A stretch of 64,000 bases of DNA from Comamonas testosteroni ATCC 11996 (GTDB lineage Bacteria > Pseudomonadota > Gammaproteobacteria > Burkholderiales > Burkholderiaceae_C): the NCBI RefSeq assembly GCF_000241525.1, contig NZ_AHIL01000041.1, positions 170,403-234,402 of the forward strand, given 5' to 3'. Under the pieces are notes generated by a model, which ran no database searches, was not told the DNA's origin, and saw nothing but the letters and a program-made list of their open reading frames with translations. A program made the translations under genes and the position numbers. Below, one piece after another: positions 59,764 to 64,000 of this stretch (position 1 is its first letter; every line of letters starts with the position of its first letter).

Positions 59764-60821
59764 GGGCAGGCCGCCAATGCTTCGAGGCAGCGCGTGGCAT
59801 GCTGTGCGCCGCTGGCGGGCGCGATTTCCTGCCCGCCCGGCAGGCGCAGGCCCCAGGTGCGGCCTTGTTGCTGAGCCATCAGCACCCAGGCGGCAAGGCG
59901 TGACAGACGCGCCTCATGGTCGGCAAGTCCGGTCTGGCGCACATCGAGCCAGAGCCTGTGATGGTGAGCCATGGGCCGGTCGCGGCTGACGAGCTGGTGG
60001 CTGCCTGCGGCAAAGGCTTGGGCCACTTTCTTCCACACCACTAGCTTGAGCGGGTCGCCATTCTGATAGCTGCGCACGCCATCGAATTCATCACCGCTGC
60101 GTGCCTGCGCACTGCTGCGGCCGCCGGCTTCGGGGCTGGCGGCAGGCAGTGGCGGGGCATGGGTTTCAGGTGCGGGATAGACCCAGACCAAGGTTTGGGG
60201 CCGCCACAGGGCCCAGACGCGAAATGCGCCCAGCGGGTAGCGCGTGAGTATGGAGATGGAGGGCAGCTCCTGCCGGCCGCGGCGCGTGGGCATGAAGCTC
60301 AGCTGCACGGCGGTGCTGCCCTGCTCGGGGATATCAATCCAGGTCCAGGCATCGGAGTGATCGGCGCTTTGCCGGGTCTGGTGCAAGGCGAGGCCTATGC
60401 CCCAGCGGCGCGAGCGGCGGGCATTGTGCAGGCTGATATGCATGGGGCAGGGCGCATGGGCAAAACAGCCGCCCGACGCGTTGCCTTGAGTGCCTGCGCC
60501 ACTGAGGCTCAGCTGCAGGCCACGCAAATTGTTATGGCCTACAACCATGCTGGCGGCCGCGCTGCCTGCCAGCAGGAACGTGAGCAGGTAGCCCAGGTTG
60601 AGCTGGTAGTTGATGGCCGCAATCAACAGCACGATCAGCGTGGCGAGCATGGCCCAGCCCGCACGCGAGGGCAGGATGTAGACATTGCCCTGAGTCAGCG
60701 TGAGCTGGTCGCTGCGTGGCAGACGTGCAAACATCCACTCGCGCACCCTGGCGCGGGGTGAGAGCCGCTGGAAGATATTGGATGTCTCTGGCTGCTCGCC
60801 CTTTGATGCAGAGCGCTTCAT
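59760..60821 (-). CDS. DUF58 domain-containing protein
   Basis: The 353-residue protein has two membrane segments (AGWAMLATLIVLLIAAINYQ, LGYLLTFLLAGSAAASMVVG) and the DUF58 motif GGRSSAQARSGDEFDGVRSY followed by QNGDPLKLVVWKKVAQAFAA near residue 250. DUF58 proteins accompany MoxR ATPases and probably build or regulate envelope complexes. Overlap with tgpA by ATGA indicates coupled translation. Confidence 0.92.
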   Translation of the reverse strand: MKRSASKGEQPETSNIFQRLSPRARVREWMFARLPRSDQLTLTQGNVYILPSRAGWAMLATLIVLLIAAINYQLNLGYLLTFLLAGSAAASMVVGHNNLRGLQLSLSGAGTQGNASGGCFAHAPCPMHISLHNARRSRRWGIGLALHQTRQSADHSDAWTWIDIPEQGSTAVQLSFMPTRRGRQELPSISILTRYPLGAFRVWALWRPQTLVWVYPAPETHAPPLPAASPEAGGRSSAQARSGDEFDGVRSYQNGDPLKLVVWKKVAQAFAAGSHQLVSRDRPMAHHHRLWLDVRQTGLADHEARLSRLAAWVLMAQQQGRTWGLRLPGGQEIAPASGAQHATRCLEALAACP

Positions 60822-60855
60822 GCAATGAAATTCATGACGAAATACATCAGCAGCA

Positions 60856-61776
60856 TCAAGATAGCGGCACAGCTTGCATCATGGCGCGCACCTGCTCCAC
60901 GGCACCACGGCCGGCATGGCCCACGGGAACCAGACGGTGGGCGATCACCTGAGGCAATATGGCTTGCACATCGTCGGGCGCCACATAGTCGCGCCCTTCC
61001 ATCAGCGCGATGGTCTTGGCCGCACGCAGCAGCGCGATGCCCGCGCGTGGCGACAGACCCTGGGCAAACCACTGGCCGTTGCGTGTGGCTGCAATCAGGT
61101 CCTGCACGTAGTCGAGCAGGGCGTTGCTGGCATGCACGGCAACAGCAGCAGCCTGCAGTTGCTCCAGCTGCTGCAGGGAGATGACGGGCAGCAGTGCATC
61201 GGCAGCGGCGCGGCGGCCGTTGCCCGCGAGCAGCTTGCGCTCGGCATCGCGCGAGGGATAGCCCAGGCTGATTCGCATGAGAAATCGGTCCAGCTGGCTT
61301 TCGGGCAACGGAAAGGTGCCCAGCTGCTCCAGAGGGTTCTGGGTTGCAATCACAAAGAAGGGGGCGGGCAGGCTGTGGGTCTTGCCTTCGGTCGTGACCT
61401 GGCGCTCCTCCATGGCTTCGAGCAGCGCACTCTGGGTCTTGGGGCTGGCACGGTTGATTTCGTCGGCCAGCAATACCTGGGCAAACACCGGCCCGGGGTG
61501 GAACACAAAAGCCTCTTGTCCACGATCGTAGATGGAGACCCCCGTGAGGTCGCTGGGCATGAGATCGGCGGTGAACTGCACACGTGAGAACTGCAGGCCG
61601 AAACTGCGTGCCAGCGCATGGGCCAGGGTGGTCTTGCCTACACCGGGAACGTCTTCGATCAGCAAGTGACCGCCTGCCAGCAAACAGGCGACACCGTCTC
61701 TGACCTGATCCGGCTTGCCCTCCATCACCGTGTTAAGCTGACTCAAAAGCGCATTAATTGTGTTCTGTGCATGCAT
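60856..61776 (-). CDS. MoxR-family AAA+ ATPase
   Basis: The 306-residue ATPase has Walker A in LLIEDVPGVGKTTLAHALAR, Walker B in VLLADEINRASPKTQSALLE, and the sensor and arginine-finger region FPLPESQLDRFLMRISLGYP. MoxR proteins act as chaperones in assembly of metal or envelope complexes. The start MHAQNTINALLSQLNTVMEG follows family practice; an upstream in-frame extension to 61881 overlaps the divergent gene and is rejected. It heads the operon moxR-DUF58-tgpA-mltB. Confidence 0.93.
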   Translation of the reverse strand: MHAQNTINALLSQLNTVMEGKPDQVRDGVACLLAGGHLLIEDVPGVGKTTLAHALARSFGLQFSRVQFTADLMPSDLTGVSIYDRGQEAFVFHPGPVFAQVLLADEINRASPKTQSALLEAMEERQVTTEGKTHSLPAPFFVIATQNPLEQLGTFPLPESQLDRFLMRISLGYPSRDAERKLLAGNGRRAAADALLPVISLQQLEQLQAAAVAVHASNALLDYVQDLIAATRNGQWFAQGLSPRAGIALLRAAKTIALMEGRDYVAPDDVQAILPQVIAHRLVPVGHAGRGAVEQVRAMMQAVPLS

Positions 61777-61812
61777 GGCAGAAACATATCCTAAATAAGC
61801 GATAGCGGAGAC

Positions 61813-62772
61813 ATGACTGTGGGCAAGACAGGTTATTTCACCCACCGGGATTGCTGGTTGCACGAGATGGGCCCGGGCCACCCTGAATGCCCGGCGCGGC
61901 TGGACGCGATAGAAGACAGGCTGCTGGTCAGCGGCGTGGGCGATGCGCTGGAGCGCTGCAATGTGCCGCTGGCATCATTGGCCGAGATCGAGCTGGCGCA
62001 TGACCCTATGCATATTGCCGCCCTGCAGGGCCTGACCGACCGGCTGGAGCAGGAGCTGGCGGCTGGCGGGCCAGAGCACAGGCAGCTCGACACCGATACC
62101 TCCATCAACCGCCACACCTTCAAGGCCGCACTGCGCGCTGCGGGGGCCACGCTGGCTGCTACCGATGCCGTGCTGGCCGGCGAACTGGAAAATGCCTTTT
62201 GCAGCGTGCGCCCGCCTGGTCACCATGCCACGCGCAACCAGGCCATGGGTTTTTGCTTTTTCAACAATGTGGCCGTGGGCGTCAAGTATGCGCTGGAGCG
62301 CCACCATCTCAAGCGCGTGGCCGTGATCGACTTTGACGTACATCACGGCAATGGCACGGAAGACATCCTGGCTGGTGATCCGCGCGTGCTGATGTGCGGC
62401 ATCTTCCAGCACCCGTTCTACCCGTTCAGCGGCGACAAGGATCCTGCCTCCAATATGCTCAACGTGCCTGTGGCTGCTTACACCAAGGGCATGGACATTC
62501 GCGAGATCATCGAGATGATGTGGATTCCACGCCTTGAGGCATTCAAGCCAGAGATGATCTTCATCAGCGCCGGCTTTGATGCGCATCGCGAAGACGATAT
62601 GGGCCAGCTCGGCATGACGGAAAACGACTTTGCCTGGATCACGGCTCGCATCAAGGACATCGCACGGCGTTTTTCAAAGGGCCGCATTGTTTCCTGTCTC
62701 GAAGGCGGTTACGTGATGGACCCGCTGGCGCGCAGCGTGGAAGCGCATCTGCGCGTATTGGCCGATATCTAG
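61813..62772 (+). CDS. Histone deacetylase-like amidohydrolase
   Basis: The 319-residue zinc enzyme of the HDAC/AcuC family removes acetyl groups from acetylated amines. Key residues lie in VRPPGHHATRNQAMGFCFFN, VAVIDFDVHHGNGTEDILAG and FISAGFDAHREDDMG, and GGYVMDPLARSVEAHLRVLA closes the fold. The substrates of bacterial members are polyamines, acetoin-related proteins or unknown. It is divergent from moxR with a 36-base spacer. Confidence 0.92.
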   Translation: MTVGKTGYFTHRDCWLHEMGPGHPECPARLDAIEDRLLVSGVGDALERCNVPLASLAEIELAHDPMHIAALQGLTDRLEQELAAGGPEHRQLDTDTSINRHTFKAALRAAGATLAATDAVLAGELENAFCSVRPPGHHATRNQAMGFCFFNNVAVGVKYALERHHLKRVAVIDFDVHHGNGTEDILAGDPRVLMCGIFQHPFYPFSGDKDPASNMLNVPVAAYTKGMDIREIIEMMWIPRLEAFKPEMIFISAGFDAHREDDMGQLGMTENDFAWITARIKDIARRFSKGRIVSCLEGGYVMDPLARSVEAHLRVLADI

Positions 62773-62793
62773 TCCGAAAGCAGGGTGACAGCA

Positions 62794-63570
62794 ATGAGCG
62801 ATTCCTTGGTGCAACTGACTCAGGACGAGCGCGGCGTGGCACGCATCACGCTGAGCGACGCGCAGCGTTTCAATGCCTTGAGCAGTGAAATGCTCGTGGC
62901 TCTTCAGTCGGCGCTGGATGCTGTGGCCAAGAACGAGCAGGCGCGTGTAGTGGTGCTGGCCGCACAAGGCAAGGCCTTTTGCGCCGGGCATAACCTCAAG
63001 GACATGGCTGCCCATACGGAGCTGGCTTACTACCAGCAGCTGTTTGCCCAGTGCAGCCGCATGATGCTCTCGATTCAGAAGCTGCCCGTTCCCGTCATTG
63101 CAAGAGTACAGGGCATTGCAACGGCTGCAGGTTGCCAGTTGGTGGCGCAGTGTGATCTGGCCGTGGCCAGCAGCGAGGCTCGCTTTGCCACCAGCGGTAT
63201 TCAATACGGCTTGTTCTGCTCCACGCCCAGCGTGCCCCTGGTGCGCAACATGCCCATCAAACAGTCCATGGAAATGCTGCTGACGGGTGAGTTCATCGAT
63301 GCGCAGACGGCTCTGCACTACGGTCTGCTCAATCGTGTGGTCGAACCGGAGCGGCTCGATGCTGCCGTGGAGGAGCTGGTGTCTGCCATTGTGAGCAAGC
63401 CCCGGGTGGCCATCAGAATGGGCAAGGAACTGGTCTATCGTCAGCGTGAAATGGGCCTGGAGTCAGCCTATCAGCTGGCGGGGCAGACCATGGCCACCAA
63501 TATGCTGGATTCCGACGCGCAGGAAGGCGCTCAGGCTTTTGCACAAAAGCGCAGGCCTCGTTGGCCTTAA
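62794..63570 (+). CDS. Enoyl-CoA hydratase/isomerase family protein, ECHDC3-like
   Basis: The 258-residue crotonase-fold protein starts MSDSLVQLTQDERGVARITL. The oxyanion-hole residues are in FCAGHNLKDMAAHTEL and GIATAAGCQLVAQCDLAVAS. At the usual catalytic glutamate region it reads GIQYGLFCSTPSVPLVRNMP, as in the ECHDC3 group of vertebrates and bacteria; the canonical glutamate is missing, so hydratase activity is doubtful. The end QEGAQAFAQKRRPRWP is typical. It lies 21 bases after the deacetylase gene, so the two may be cotranscribed. Confidence 0.9.
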   Translation: MSDSLVQLTQDERGVARITLSDAQRFNALSSEMLVALQSALDAVAKNEQARVVVLAAQGKAFCAGHNLKDMAAHTELAYYQQLFAQCSRMMLSIQKLPVPVIARVQGIATAAGCQLVAQCDLAVASSEARFATSGIQYGLFCSTPSVPLVRNMPIKQSMEMLLTGEFIDAQTALHYGLLNRVVEPERLDAAVEELVSAIVSKPRVAIRMGKELVYRQREMGLESAYQLAGQTMATNMLDSDAQEGAQAFAQKRRPRWP

Positions 63571-63971
63571 ACCCTGGATTTGCGCTCTCCTGCCTTCGTT
63601 GTTGGGCAGGCTGAGCTGCATGGATGGCGTTGTTTGCCGCGCTAAACCTTGTGTTTTCGGCCCGTCCATTTGAACGACGAGGCCGCTTTTCGGCAGTGTT
63701 ACTGTGAGGCCTATCTGGATGCAGGCATGGCACTGATGGACTCAATTCCTAGGTTTTACCCTGATTTGACCCATCTGAGACCCATGATTTCGCAAGGCTT
63801 GTGCATAAAATTGAACGGTCGTTCTTTTTTATGCCATTCCATCTGCGAAGGCTGCTGCACAGATCTCCGGGCAGATTGTCTGGAAAATTGTGCAGAGAGT
63901 GTTGCGGTGCCGCATAAAATGAATCCAGTTTACGTAAACGTCAATGCAGTAATCATTAAGGAGCCGCAGCA
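63571..63971 (+). other. 400-base region with etfB control sites
   Basis: No gene is supported. A hairpin CCTGCC/GGCAGG near 63589-63610 may end the hydratase message. The second half has a TetR-type palindrome at 63813-63824 and several GCATAAAA motifs. AAGGAG at 63958-63963 is the ribosome binding site of etfB. Confidence 0.55.
63813..63824. promoter_or_regulatory. TetR-type operator upstream of etfB
   Basis: GAACGGTCGTTC is a 12-base palindrome except at its centre (GAACG/CGTTC arms). It lies about 150 bases before etfB, beside GCATAAAA that may be a -10 element. It resembles sites of fatty-acid-responsive TetR regulators of beta-oxidation genes; the regulator is not in the window. Confidence 0.5.
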
Positions 63972-64000
63972 ATGAAGGTATTGGTCCCTGTCAAGCGCGT
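63972..64000 (+). CDS. etfB: Electron transfer flavoprotein beta subunit, 5' end only
   Basis: The window ends after MKVLVPVKR, the conserved start of the beta subunit of electron transfer flavoprotein, which passes electrons from acyl-CoA dehydrogenases to the quinone pool. AAGGAG precedes the ATG by 8 bases. Only nine codons are visible, so the assignment rests on this motif and on the fatty-acid-type operator upstream. Confidence 0.8.

Noticed and set aside
63649..63975. 108-codon frame upstream of etfB
   Set aside because: It covers the operator and promoter of etfB, lacks a ribosome binding site and overlaps the etfB start.

Overview
The window looks like a chromosomal segment of a Comamonas-type betaproteobacterium (Comamonadaceae, Burkholderiales). 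This rests on the GC-rich codon use, an Omp32-like trimeric porin, two orphan Bug/TctC receptors, three orphan LivK-type binding proteins, a TPP-riboswitch-controlled thiC, and the suhB/trmJ/cysE, rpsU/yqeY and darP/pmbA arrangements. The species is inferred, not proven. I found no rRNA, tRNA, CRISPR array or complete insertion sequence.

Left edge (1-3313): the inner end of a prophage or prophage-like island. It holds the 3' end of a probable Rz-type spanin gene, an AT-rich O-acyltransferase that may be a lysogenic-conversion gene, and three small unrecognised genes on the minus strand behind a near-perfect LexA box. It stops against a minus-strand stub that encodes the first 11 residues of MutS and then loses homology. 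The simplest reading is that the element is inserted in the 5' end of mutS, with the rest of mutS beyond the left edge of the window. This is the most interesting lead here.

3468-13016: housekeeping genes (sterol-desaturase-like hydroxylase, suhB, trmJ, cysE), two closely related nitroreductases flanking an orphan amino-acid-type binding protein, then a THI-box riboswitch with terminator and thiC. 13138-18058: three small proteins of unknown role (one DKNYY-type) and a large M60/ImpA-like lipoprotein metalloprotease with an unusual upstream region (two perfect palindromes, AT-rich stretch). 18529-27828: a second orphan binding protein, mog-darP divergent from pmbA, a MarR-like regulator divergent from a small membrane protein, a DMT exporter, and a PAS-PAS-GAF-GGDEF-EAL protein.

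27999-37065: sugar-acid catabolism. A minus-strand cluster (HpaI-type aldolase, semialdehyde dehydrogenase, altronate/galactarate-type dehydratase, Tat-exported Bug receptor) lies divergent from a LysR regulator, followed by a tartrate/D-malate dehydrogenase divergent from its own LysR regulator. 37173-44078: yqeY, rpsU, a BMP-type lipoprotein with a TTG start, a BaiN-like flavoprotein, a SUKH-type protein with a TTG start, a thioesterase, cobA and ybiB. 44137-49180: a LysR regulator divergent from an operon of alcohol dehydrogenase, dimeric-barrel protein, Bug receptor and porin, probably import and oxidation of one organic acid or alcohol.

49347-64000: YidB-like protein, CBS protein, tsaD, wrbA, a tandemly duplicated ~1.08 kb block carrying a small lipoprotein gene plus a stub of hsp20, intact hsp20 with a sigma-32-like promoter, a third orphan binding protein, an operon moxR-DUF58-tgpA-mltB (cell-envelope function), a histone-deacetylase-like amidohydrolase, an ECHDC3-like enoyl-CoA hydratase, and the first codons of etfB behind a TetR-type operator. 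Short dispersed repeats with the core ATAGCTGCnnnCGCTT recur between genes and twice reach into coding sequence.
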